Shown here: piece after piece, positions 1-7,013 of the stretch | Numbering within the stretch: the stretch's first letter is position 1 | How the letters are laid out: each line of letters opens with the position of its first letter | Assembly: GCA_017427645.1 (NCBI GenBank) | Contig: JAFRSI010000152.1 | Coordinates: forward strand, 1-64,000 | Direction: 5' to 3' | Length of the DNA stretch: 64,000 bases | Origin: Oscillospiraceae bacterium | GTDB lineage: Bacteria; Bacillota; Clostridia; Oscillospirales; Oscillospiraceae | Notes under the pieces: model-generated | What the model saw: the letters and a program-made list of their open reading frames with translations, nothing else | Databases searched by the model: none | What the model was told of the DNA's origin: nothing | Position numbers and translations under genes: made by a program

Positions 1-181
1 GCACGTAGAAGCTGTGGCTCAGCATGGTCTCCGGCGGATAGGCGAATTTCTGGTGGTACAGGCCGTCCACGCTGCGGAAATCGGGGATCCCGCTCTCGGT
101 GGACACCCCGGCCCCGCCGAAAAACACGATGTTGTCGGAGCTGTCCACCAGCTCTTTCAGTTTACGAATCGCCTCTTCCAT
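1..181 (-). CDS. cobB: NAD-dependent protein deacylase, sirtuin (3' part outside window)
   Basis: Sir2-family enzymes remove acetyl or other acyl groups from lysines using NAD+. Only the first 60 residues are in the window. They contain the diagnostic NAD-binding segment FFGGAGVSTESGIPDFRS followed by DGLYHQK, as in bacterial sirtuins. The start ATG at 181 is preferred over the in-frame ATG at 187 because the GGAGG at about 189-195 is correctly spaced only for the former. The gene runs off the left edge, so the zinc site and catalytic His cannot be checked. Confidence 0.9.
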   Translation of the reverse strand, partial: MEEAIRKLKELVDSSDNIVFFGGAGVSTESGIPDFRSVDGLYHQKFAYPPETMLSHSFYV

Positions 182-218
182 GGTCATTCCCTCCCTCATG
201 TGACTCGTGTTGTCCGGA

Positions 219-407
219 TCAATATTCACTGATGATCATGATCCCATCGGCGTACCCGTCGCGATGGCAGTCGATCTTTTTAACGAGATCCGGTGAAACA
301 TTCCGATAGAACTTCTTCAATTGCTGAATGGCTGTCTCCACGGAATCAGCCTCCACGATTGCAATATCCGGGTGCTCCCCTTCCAGGTAGTAGATGAAAT
401 AATCCAT
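219..407 (-). CDS. Small acidic hypothetical protein, 62 aa
   Basis: Not recognised. It begins MDYFIYYLEGEHPD and is acidic in its N-terminal half, with a predicted helix around residues 18-33. There is no signal peptide or membrane segment. The ATG at 407 is chosen because GGAGG lies 8 bases upstream; an ATG at 434 in the same frame has no ribosome site. It lies upstream of and collinear with the sirtuin gene (37-base gap), so the two may be cotranscribed. Confidence 0.65.
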   Translation of the reverse strand: MDYFIYYLEGEHPDIAIVEADSVETAIQQLKKFYRNVSPDLVKKIDCHRDGYADGIMIISEY

Positions 408-447
408 GGTCATTTCCTCCATTCTCACGTTCAAAGGAGTGTTTTTT

Positions 448-783
448 ATGAATATTCAGATCTTCGGCACGTCCAAGTCCTTCGACAGCAAAAAGGCGGA
501 GCGCTGGTTCAAGGAGCGCCGCATCAAGTACCAGTATATCGACCTGCGGACCAAGGGCCTCAGCGTGGGGGAATACCGCTCCGTGAAGGCTGCCGTGGGC
601 TGGGACGCCCTGGTGGACAAGGACGGCAGGGCGTACAAGGAACTGTACATGGACTACCGCGCCCCGGGCGACGCGGAGATCGCCCTGCTGGAGCACCCGG
701 AGCTGTTCCGGGCTCCCATCGTCCGCAACGGCCGCCAGGCCACCGTGGGCTACTGCCCGGAGATCTGGCAGACCTGGGAATGA
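448..783 (+). CDS. ArsC/Spx-fold protein lacking both active-site cysteines
   Basis: The protein (111 aa) has the length and layout of the ArsC/Spx/YffB thioredoxin-like family: an N-terminal beta strand and turn, then the KKAERWFKERRI helix, and a C-terminal RAPIVRNG segment with the family's conserved Arg and cis-Pro area. In arsenate reductases and Spx the first loop carries CxxC or CxxS. Here the loop reads TSKSFDSKKA, so both cysteine positions are serine. Thiol-based arsenate reduction is therefore unlikely; a binding or regulatory role is possible but is inference. AAAGGAG precedes the ATG by 8 bases. The gene is divergent from the small protein on its left. Confidence 0.8.
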   Translation: MNIQIFGTSKSFDSKKAERWFKERRIKYQYIDLRTKGLSVGEYRSVKAAVGWDALVDKDGRAYKELYMDYRAPGDAEIALLEHPELFRAPIVRNGRQATVGYCPEIWQTWE

Positions 784-924
784 CCGCATCGCAGATTTTG
801 CGCCGCGCACGGCGCGAAGACATGCAATCGTGTTTTGCCGCGGCGTGCACGTGGCAAAACACTCCTTTCAGCCTGCAAGTGTGCGAGCAAAGCGAGTGCG
901 CGCAGCAGGCTGGCTATTCTCTTT

Positions 925-957
925 CGCCAAAGAGGCATCTGCCTCTTTGGCGATTTT
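925..957. terminator. Bidirectional hairpin terminator
   Basis: A 13-bp stem (CGCCAAAGAGGCA / TGCCTCTTTGGCG) with a 2-base loop, then TTTT on the plus strand. It sits between two convergent genes and can end both transcripts. Its left flank overlaps the stop of the zinc-ribbon gene. Confidence 0.75.
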
Positions 958-1552
958 ATCTCCCCTTGATGGTCAGCGTCATCTGGCAGCACAGCCGGTC
1001 CAGATCCTCGTCGGTGGCGGCGGGGAGCCGCAGCCGTCCGCCGCAGCGGCGGCACGTCAGGTCCACCGCGTCCCGGCGCACGTGGATGCCGTACTCCCTG
1101 CTGCCGCAGGTGCAGGAGATCCCGCCCCGGGCGGCGATATCCTTCAGCTCCGAGAGCACCTCGTACATGATCACGTTGTCGGTGAAGGCCTCGGGCTGCT
1201 CCGTCTTCTCCTTCTCCGCCCGGATGGCCAGCTCCTCCATGGACCGGCGCACCTGGTCCTCCTCCCCCACGTAGCAGCAGATCTGCTTCGTCTCCGGGCA
1301 GGCGAGGCCGATGCCCCGGCCCCGGAGCAATGCGTCGGCGGTGCACTCGGCGGTGTGGGTCTTGCCGCACAATCCGCAGGGCACCGACAGGCGGAACCGC
1401 TGTCCGTCCGTCTCGATATCCATCTCCGCCTTGCCGCAGGCGGGGCACTCGATCCGCACGGCAGCGGCGGACAGCACGAAGGCGCTGCGGCCGGCCATCA
1501 CCGGCTTGCCACACTGGGGGCAGATATAGCCAAAGTAGCGCATCTCTTCCAT
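956..1552 (-). CDS. Multi-zinc-ribbon protein, function unknown
   Basis: 198 residues with five cysteine pairs: CPQC near residue 10, CPAC near 36, CGLC near 58, CTC near 143 and CRRC near 164. This is the pattern of stacked zinc ribbons used for nucleic-acid or protein contacts. The middle third is Glu/Lys-rich and probably helical. There is no signal peptide, so a cytoplasmic role is likely. The ATG at 1552 has GAGGAG at proper spacing; upstream in-frame starts lack one. It is divergent from spoVAD. No family name is recognised. Confidence 0.75.
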   Translation of the reverse strand: MEEMRYFGYICPQCGKPVMAGRSAFVLSAAAVRIECPACGKAEMDIETDGQRFRLSVPCGLCGKTHTAECTADALLRGRGIGLACPETKQICCYVGEEDQVRRSMEELAIRAEKEKTEQPEAFTDNVIMYEVLSELKDIAARGGISCTCGSREYGIHVRRDAVDLTCRRCGGRLRLPAATDEDLDRLCCQMTLTIKGR

Positions 1553-1629
1553 GGAAACTCTCCTCGCCTTGTTCTTGTGCTGATTATAACTCCTCCGCCG
1601 GTTTTTTTCCACCCTTTTCCGCTGTCAGG

Positions 1630-1658
1630 ACATATTTTCCTCCCGCCGGGGCACAATA
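1630..1658 (+). promoter_or_regulatory. Candidate sigma-G-type sporulation promoter
   Basis: ACATA at 1630-1634 and CACAATA at 1652-1658 are separated by 17 bases. They resemble the forespore sigma-G pattern (GNATR, 17-18, CATNNTA). The site is 26 bases before the spoVAD start. Forespore expression of spoVA genes is known in Bacillus; the assignment here is inferred. Confidence 0.4.
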
Positions 1659-1683
1659 GGTCCGATGAAACGGAGGGATGCAC

Positions 1684-2730
1684 ATGAAAACCACGCGTCT
1701 GGGCCGCCAGACGGTCCGCCTGGGCCGCCCGCCGGCGGTGCTGTCCTGGGCCAACATCGGCGGACGGATGGAGAGTCAGGGCCCGTTGGCCGCGGATTTC
1801 GACGAGCTGGACGACGATCCCTTTTTTGGCCGGAAGACCTGGGAACAGGGGGAATCCGCCATGCAGGAGCGGTGCCTGCGCCGGGCCCTGGACCGGGCCC
1901 ATGCCGCGCCGGAGGACGTGGACGCCGTGCTCTCCGGCGACCTGCTGAATCAGTGCATCGGCTCCAGCTTCGCCCTGCGCAGCTTCGGCATCCCCTTCTG
2001 GGGCGTCTATTCCGCCTGCGCCACCATGGGCGAGGCCCTGTCTCTGGCGGCGATCCTGGTGGACGGCGGCCTGGCCCGGATCGCCGGAGCCGCCGCCTCC
2101 TCCCACTTCTGCACCGCCGAGCGCCAGTACCGCCAGCCCATCCCCTACGGCAGCCAGCGGACTCCCACCGCCCAATGGACCGTCACCGGCGCGGGCTGCT
2201 GCCTGCTGGGAACGGCGGATCGCGGGCCCTTCGTCACCCACGTGGTCCGGGGCCGGATCGTGGACCTGGGGATCACCGACGCGGCCAACATGGGGGCGGC
2301 CATGGCTCCCGCCGCCTGCGACACCCTCTGCGCCCTGTTCCGGGAGACGGACACCGTCCCCGCCGACTACGATCTGATCGTCACCGGCGATCTGGGGCAG
2401 CTGGGCCGGGAGGTGACGGCGGAGCTGCTGGAGCGGGAGGGCTTCGTGCCGGGAGACCGCTACACCGACTGCGGCCTGCTGATCTACGACCGGGAGGGGC
2501 AGGACATGCACGCCGGCGGCAGCGGCGCCGGATGCAGCGCCTCGGTACTGTGCGGCCATCTGCTGGGCGGTCTTGCCCGGGGCCGCTGGCAGCGCATCGT
2601 CTTCGCCCCCACCAGGGCCCTGCTCTCCCCCACCTCCACCTTTCAGGGGGAGAGCATCCCCGCCGTGTGCCACGCAGTGGTGCTGGAAAACGCCTCCGGC
2701 GCCGGAGAGGAGACCGTATGCAGTATTTGA
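1684..2730 (+). CDS. spoVAD: Stage V sporulation protein AD
   Basis: SpoVAD is the cytosolic, thiolase-fold component of the SpoVA channel that moves dipicolinic acid into the forespore and binds it directly. The 348-residue product matches the family throughout: GRPPAVLSWANIGGRMESQG near the start, the DLLNQCIGSSFALRS and GVYSACATMGEALSLAA segments and GSGAGCSASVL near the C-terminus. The ATG at 1684 sits 7 bases after GGAGG; the ATG at 1678 is too close. The stop overlaps the spoVAE start by 13 bases. In Bacillus spoVAC normally precedes it; here the upstream neighbour is a divergent zinc-ribbon gene. Confidence 0.95.
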   Translation: MKTTRLGRQTVRLGRPPAVLSWANIGGRMESQGPLAADFDELDDDPFFGRKTWEQGESAMQERCLRRALDRAHAAPEDVDAVLSGDLLNQCIGSSFALRSFGIPFWGVYSACATMGEALSLAAILVDGGLARIAGAAASSHFCTAERQYRQPIPYGSQRTPTAQWTVTGAGCCLLGTADRGPFVTHVVRGRIVDLGITDAANMGAAMAPAACDTLCALFRETDTVPADYDLIVTGDLGQLGREVTAELLEREGFVPGDRYTDCGLLIYDREGQDMHAGGSGAGCSASVLCGHLLGGLARGRWQRIVFAPTRALLSPTSTFQGESIPAVCHAVVLENASGAGEETVCSI

Positions 2731-3074
2731 ACGCCTTTCTCTGCGGCGGCGTCCTCTGCGCCGTCGGACAGATCCTTATTGACCGGACGAACCTGACCCC
2801 CGCCCGGATCCTCACCGGCTACGTGGCGGCAGGCGTGGTGCTCCAGGCCCTGGGCCTGTTTCAGCCCATCGTGGACTGGGGCGGCGCCGGCGCCACGGTG
2901 CCCCTGCTGGGCTTCGGCCGCGCCCTGGCAAAGGGCGTGGAAAAGGCCGTGGCGGAGCAGGGCGTCCTGGGGATCCTCACCGGCGGGCTCTCCGCCACCG
3001 CCGGCGGCATCGCCGCGGCCGTGCTCTTCGCCCTGCTGGCAGCCCTCCTGTCCCGTCCGGGATACAAGCGCTGA
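2718..3074 (+). CDS. spoVAE: Stage V sporulation protein AE (AEB type)
   Basis: A 118-residue integral membrane protein of the SpoVA dipicolinate channel. It begins MQYLNAFLCGGVLCAVGQIL and has about four hydrophobic segments, with the family stretch GGAGATVPLLGFGRALAKG near residue 60. It is read from an ATG overlapping the end of spoVAD, so translation is probably coupled. Length fits the 115-120 aa family. No spoVAC, spoVAB or spoVAF is present next to it. Confidence 0.93.
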   Translation: MQYLNAFLCGGVLCAVGQILIDRTNLTPARILTGYVAAGVVLQALGLFQPIVDWGGAGATVPLLGFGRALAKGVEKAVAEQGVLGILTGGLSATAGGIAAAVLFALLAALLSRPGYKR

Positions 3075-3144
3075 ACCGGGGCTTGACTTTTCCCCCACCG
3101 CGTTATATGGTAGGAGCAAGATCACCAGACAGGAGGGTATGAGC

Positions 3145-3342
3145 ATGACCAAGACCATGACCATCGAGGGCATGATGTGCAAGCACTGCGCCGCCCGGGT
3201 GGAGAAGGCGCTGACCGCCGTCGGCGTGACCGCTGCCGTGGATCTGGCGGCCAAGACCGCCACAATTACCGGCGAGGCTGACGACGCGGCGCTGCGCAAG
3301 GCTGTGGAGGACGCCGGCTATACCGTGGTGTCCATTGCCTGA
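3145..3342 (+). CDS. Heavy-metal-associated (HMA) domain protein, CopZ-like
   Basis: A 65-residue single HMA fold. GMMCKHCAARVEKAL carries the MxCxxC metal site (Cys 12 and 15) and the C-terminal strand reads DAGYTVVSIA. Such proteins carry Cu(I) to P-type ATPases or copper regulators. No copA or csoR lies nearby, so the partner is unknown. AGGAGGG is 7 bases before the ATG at 3145; the ATG at 3139 is only one base from it. A terminator follows directly. Confidence 0.88.
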   Translation: MTKTMTIEGMMCKHCAARVEKALTAVGVTAAVDLAAKTATITGEADDAALRKAVEDAGYTVVSIA

Positions 3343-3353
3343 GAACGGCCAAA

Positions 3354-3390
3354 AAGGCGCGGGAGATTGCTCTCCCGCGCCTTTTTTATC
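3354..3390. terminator. Intrinsic terminator after the HMA gene
   Basis: A perfect 13-bp stem (AAGGCGCGGGAGA / TCTCCCGCGCCTT) with a TTGC loop, then TTTTTT. It lies between convergent genes. Confidence 0.88.
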
Positions 3391-3398
3391 TTCTCTTG

Positions 3399-3902
3399 TC
3401 ATTCCTCCGGGGGGATCAGCACCAGATCCAGCCCCCGGCCCATGGCGTACCGGATCGTGGCCTGGGTGCCGCCGTTCTGTCCGTCGAACACGGCGATCAG
3501 CAGCGACGAGTGATCCACCATATATCGGTTGCGCCTCTGCATGCAGCCGGCGGTATATCGCTCCTGCACCACCGTCTCCAGATCGCAGGCGGCCACCAGC
3601 GCCTGATACCGCGCCCGCTGGTCGGCGCGCCAGCTCTCCGCCTGCTCCAGGCAGGGGATGGCCGCCTCCACCGTCATCGGCAGGCGCTGACGCAGCTCCA
3701 GGAGGAGCTCGCAGCAGTACAGGTCCACGCCCCGCGCCATGCCGCAGATAAAGTGGCGATAGCCCTGCTGCCAGGCGTCCTCGATGGCCCGGCGCAGCCG
3801 CGCCTTCAGCGCCAGGCAGCGCGGATCGTCCTCCCGCTCGCCCCAGGGCAGCTTGGACGGACGGTAGCCGCTGAAGCAGCAGGTCACAGGTCGTCCCCGC
3901 AC
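3399..3902 (-). CDS. SLOG-family protein (YpsA/DUF1273-like)
   Basis: A Rossmann-like SLOG domain protein of about 167 residues. Motifs are CCFSGYRPSKLPWG at the N-terminus (phosphate-binding loop with conserved Pro), HFICGMARGVDLYC in the middle and RNRYMVDHSSLLIAVFDG near residue 125, followed by GGT. Relatives bind nucleotides or ADP-ribose-like ligands; YpsA affects cell division in Bacillus. A GTG at 3902 is the likely start, 7 bases after GGAGG; no ATG is available. A consensus promoter lies 32 bases upstream. Confidence 0.82.
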   Translation of the reverse strand: MRGRPVTCCFSGYRPSKLPWGEREDDPRCLALKARLRRAIEDAWQQGYRHFICGMARGVDLYCCELLLELRQRLPMTVEAAIPCLEQAESWRADQRARYQALVAACDLETVVQERYTAGCMQRRNRYMVDHSSLLIAVFDGQNGGTQATIRYAMGRGLDLVLIPPEE

Positions 3903-3933
3903 CTCTCTCCCTCCCCTCGCAATCTGTTCTGCT

Positions 3934-3962
3934 ATTATACCAACCAAATCCCCCCTTGTAAA
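3934..3962 (-). promoter_or_regulatory. Sigma-A promoter of the SLOG gene
   Basis: Reading leftward: TTTACA, 17 bases, TATAAT. It ends about 32 bases before the GTG start. Confidence 0.75.
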
Positions 3963-3979
3963 CACCGGATCGCTCCACC

Positions 3980-4009
3980 TTGACAGCGGGAGGTCTGCGG
4001 CGGTATAAT
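3980..4009 (+). promoter_or_regulatory. Sigma-A promoter of trkH
   Basis: TTGACA and TATAAT, both perfect, with an 18-base spacer. The start codon is 38 bases downstream. Confidence 0.85.
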
Positions 4010-4046
4010 ATAGGGCACTTTGATGCCTTTGCAGAAAGGATCCGCT

Positions 4047-5495
4047 ATGAACGTCCGTCTGATATTCAAGATTCTGGGATATATACTGGTGGTGGAAGCA
4101 GGGGCCCTGCTGCTGCCCCTGGCCCTGGCCCTGTACTGCGGCGAAGCGGCCTGGCTCAGCTTCGTCCTGGTGGCGGCTCTGTGCGCCGTGCTGGGCTTTT
4201 CCCTGACCCGCCTGCATCCCGGCCGGCGCTACATGATGCAGGGCCGGGACGGCTATCTGTCCGTGGCGGTGGCCTGGCTGGGCCTGTCCGTCTTCGGCGC
4301 CCTGCCCTATGTGATCTCCGGCGCCATTCCCCACTACGTGGACGCTCTGTTTGAGACCATCTCCGGTCTGACCACCACCGGCGCCACCATCCTCACCGAC
4401 ATCGAGAGCCTGCCCCGCAGCGTCCTGTTCTGGCGCGCGGAGACCCAGTGGATGGGCGGCATGGGCGTGCTGGTCATGTTCCTGGCCCTGATGCCGCGGC
4501 TGGGGGACGGCGCCATCCACCTGATGCGGGCGGAGAGCCCCGGCCCCATCAAGAGCAAGCTGGTGCCCAAGGTGGGACAGACCGCCAAGATCCTCTACGG
4601 CATCTATATGGGGCTGACCCTGGGCGAGACCGTGGCGCTGCGGGTGGCCGGCATGAGCTGGTATGAGGCCCTGACCCACGCCTTCACCACCCTTGCCACC
4701 GGCGGCTTCTCCGTGCGCAACGCCAGCATTGCCGCCTATGAATCCAACGCCGTGGTGTGGATCATCACCGTCTTTACCTTCCTGGCCGGCGCCAACTTTG
4801 CTCTGATGTACGCCGCCCTCCGGGGCCAGTGGCGCCAGGTGCTGCGCAGCGAGGAGCTGCGGCTGTACGTGCTGCTGCTGGTGGCCGCTGTGGGCCTGGT
4901 GTGGCTGGATCTGTCCGTCCGTGCCGGTGTTCCCGCCGGCCAGGGCTTCACCGACGCCTCCTTCCAGGTGGTGACCATCATGACCACCACCGGCTATTCC
5001 ACCCGGGACTTTGCCCTGTGGCCGACTCTCAGCCGCATGATCCTGACGGCGCTGATGTTTGTGGGCGCCTGCGCCGGCTCCACCGCCGGCGGCATCAAGG
5101 TCTCCCGCCTGCTGATCCATATCAAGACGCTGCGGCGCGACCTGGGCCGCGTGATCCATCCCCGCCACCTGTCGGTGATCACCATGGACGGCGAGGTGGT
5201 GGACGAGGGCGTGGTGGCCTCCTGTCACAGTTTTCTGGTGGCCTACTTGCTGGTGCTGGTGGCCGGCACTCTGGTGGTCAGCTTTGACAATCTGGGCTTC
5301 GAGGCCTCCCTGACCGCCTCCATGACCTGCATCGGCAACGTGGGTCCCGCTCTGGGCGTCCTGGGCCCCACCGGCAACTTCAGCATCCTGTCCATCGCCA
5401 GCAAGCTGGTGCTGGCCCTGGAGATGCTCATGGGCCGCCTGGAGCTGCTGCCCATTCTGGTGCTTCTGAATCCCGCCACCTGGCGGGACCGGTAA
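4047..5495 (+). CDS. trkH: TrkH/KtrB-family potassium transporter
   Basis: The K+-translocating membrane subunit of a Trk/Ktr system. The 482-residue length, eight-plus membrane segments and filter-like loops identify it: ETISGLTTTGATIL near residue 104, FTTLATGGFSVRNAS near 213, TIMTTTGYSTRD near 311 and CIGNVGPALG near 430, one per M1-P-M2 repeat. The ACAGSTAGGIKVSRLL stretch is also typical. The regulatory NAD/ATP-binding subunit (TrkA/KtrA) is not adjacent and must be encoded elsewhere. The ATG at 4047 follows AGAAAGGA. Confidence 0.92.
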   Translation: MNVRLIFKILGYILVVEAGALLLPLALALYCGEAAWLSFVLVAALCAVLGFSLTRLHPGRRYMMQGRDGYLSVAVAWLGLSVFGALPYVISGAIPHYVDALFETISGLTTTGATILTDIESLPRSVLFWRAETQWMGGMGVLVMFLALMPRLGDGAIHLMRAESPGPIKSKLVPKVGQTAKILYGIYMGLTLGETVALRVAGMSWYEALTHAFTTLATGGFSVRNASIAAYESNAVVWIITVFTFLAGANFALMYAALRGQWRQVLRSEELRLYVLLLVAAVGLVWLDLSVRAGVPAGQGFTDASFQVVTIMTTTGYSTRDFALWPTLSRMILTALMFVGACAGSTAGGIKVSRLLIHIKTLRRDLGRVIHPRHLSVITMDGEVVDEGVVASCHSFLVAYLLVLVAGTLVVSFDNLGFEASLTASMTCIGNVGPALGVLGPTGNFSILSIASKLVLALEMLMGRLELLPILVLLNPATWRDR

Positions 5496-5521
5496 ACCGT
5501 CCATAATTGTCCTTTTCCTTT

Positions 5522-5554
5522 GGTGCCCGTCTGAAAAGGCGGGCACCGTTCTTT
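5522..5554 (+). terminator. Terminator of trkH
   Basis: An 8-bp stem GGTGCCCG / CGGGCACC with a 10-base loop, followed by GTTCTTTT. Confidence 0.7.
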
Positions 5555-5651
5555 TCCCGCCGTTGTAACCGAATCTTAACCACTTCTCCCTTGTCTGTTG
5601 CCTGGCCGCCGTGATATGAATAGGGTAAGAACGCGAGAGGGGGGATTTTCC

Positions 5652-6320
5652 ATGGGCCGCTCCCGCCGCCGGAAGCGCGGTGCGCTTCTGATCCTGCCGG
5701 CCCTGCTGCTCCTGGCCGGCATCGCCGCCCTGCTGTGGCGGAAGCTGCCCCGGCCCTCCTATACCGCCCGGCAGTTGGGCATTGAGGAGCTCAGCAGCCC
5801 CCTGGACGCCGACGGTGACGGCGTGGACGACTGGCACGACATGGTGCTGGGCGCCCGGGCCTATATCGCCACCGACCCCCACTACAGGAGCAAATACTAC
5901 CCCGGCGGCTATCCCGACGACGGCCTGGGCGTTTGCACCGACGTGATCTGGCAGGCCTTCCGCGCCGCCGGATACGAGCTCAAGGACCTGGTTGACGCCG
6001 ACATTGCCGCCCACCCGGAGCGATACGGCAACATCGCCACGCCGGACCCCAACATCGATTTCCGCCGGGTCAGCAATCTGGATCGCTTCTTCTCCGCCCA
6101 CGCCCAGGTCCTGCCCTGCTCCTTTGACGATCCCGTCCAATGGCAGCCGGGCGATATCGTTACCTTCGGAAACAGTGACCACGTGGCCCTCTGCTCCGAC
6201 AAGCGCCGCGCCGACGGCATCCCCTGGATCCTCCACCACGGCAACCCGGTGGAGGACGCGGTGGAGGCCGACCAGATCGGCCGCCTGCCCGTGACGGGCC
6301 ACTACCGCTGGCTGCCGTAG
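5652..6320 (+). CDS. DUF1287 domain protein, membrane-anchored
   Basis: An N-terminal Arg-rich stretch and one hydrophobic helix (about residues 11-30) act as signal anchor. The rest matches DUF1287: YYPGGYPDDGLGVCTDVIW (Cys and Asp of an NlpC/P60-like core), TPDPNIDFRRVSNLDRFF, PGDIVTFGNSDHVALCSDKR with a His, and ILHHGNPVEDA. The Cys-His arrangement suggests a papain-like hydrolase acting outside the membrane, perhaps on cell wall; this is inferred. AGGGGGG precedes the ATG by 7 bases. Confidence 0.8.
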   Translation: MGRSRRRKRGALLILPALLLLAGIAALLWRKLPRPSYTARQLGIEELSSPLDADGDGVDDWHDMVLGARAYIATDPHYRSKYYPGGYPDDGLGVCTDVIWQAFRAAGYELKDLVDADIAAHPERYGNIATPDPNIDFRRVSNLDRFFSAHAQVLPCSFDDPVQWQPGDIVTFGNSDHVALCSDKRRADGIPWILHHGNPVEDAVEADQIGRLPVTGHYRWLP

Positions 6321-6413
6321 TCCCCCTGAGTCCCCGCGGTATCCGGCCCTTGTGCTGCGCCCCGTTTCGTGGTATCATGCAGTAGGAAATCATACGGTGA
6401 GGAGGCCTCTGCC

Positions 6414-6764
6414 ATGAGCAAGAAAGCTGAGTATTCCCTGATCGGACTGGCCCTCGTGATCTTCGGGGTCGTGGTGTTTTTCAAGAGCGTCAGGATCTAT
6501 TCCCTGGGCTTCTACCGCATCTGGAACGACTTCTCCACCGGCGGTCTCGTCATCGCCCTGATCCTGCTGGACGTGGTCTTCATGATCGCCACCAACAGCA
6601 AGATCCCCAGGATCCTCCTTCCGATCCTGATCGCCCTGCTGATCCTTTTGCTGATCCTGGGCACGCATCTGGTGTTCGTGGGCTCTCTGCTGGATCTGTT
6701 CCTCATGCTGGTCCCCGCCGCGGTGGGCGCCGGCCTGCTGCTGCGGGCCTTCCTGGGGAAATAA
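6414..6764 (+). CDS. Small four-helix membrane protein, unknown
   Basis: 116 residues, almost entirely hydrophobic, with four predicted membrane helices (about residues 6-24, 39-54, 60-80 and 86-112). The second is followed by NSKIPR, a short positive loop. It resembles the N-terminal membrane part of LiaF-type proteins in general character only; no family is claimed. GAGGAGG is 8 bases before the ATG. Confidence 0.7.
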   Translation: MSKKAEYSLIGLALVIFGVVVFFKSVRIYSLGFYRIWNDFSTGGLVIALILLDVVFMIATNSKIPRILLPILIALLILLLILGTHLVFVGSLLDLFLMLVPAAVGAGLLLRAFLGK

Positions 6765-6845
6765 CTCCTTCCGGCGGGCGCTGCCCGCCGCCGCTCCCTT
6801 CCCTCCCCCTGGCTCAATTTCTTTCACAGAATTCGTAGTTTCCCG

Positions 6846-6873
6846 TTGCTTTTGCGGAGATTTGTGATATACT
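6846..6873 (+). promoter_or_regulatory. Promoter of the murA transcript
   Basis: TTGCTT and TATACT with a 16-base spacer. It leaves a ~135-base untranslated leader before murA in which no known riboswitch is recognised. Confidence 0.55.
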
Positions 6874-7013
6874 TAAATTGTATTGATATGCGGTATTTTT
6901 CGCATTATGTCAATCGCCCGGCGCCGCCTTTTTCCGCGTCCCGCCGTGCATGAACCGCCCGCTCCGTGGGCAAGATACGAAGGAACGAGTTATCCTTAAG
7001 AGAGGTGTCATAT

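Noticed and set aside
3145..3342. A copper-resistance operon
   Set aside because: Only the HMA protein is present; no copA, csoR or copY gene flanks it. The BlaI-type gene at 52 kb is paired with an M56 protease instead.
3399..6302. A very long leftward open frame antisense to trkH and the DUF1287 gene
   Set aside because: Only its last 167 codons (the SLOG protein) look like protein. The rest is His/Gly/Gln-rich, the typical antisense shadow of GC-rich genes, and trkH on the plus strand is a clear family match.
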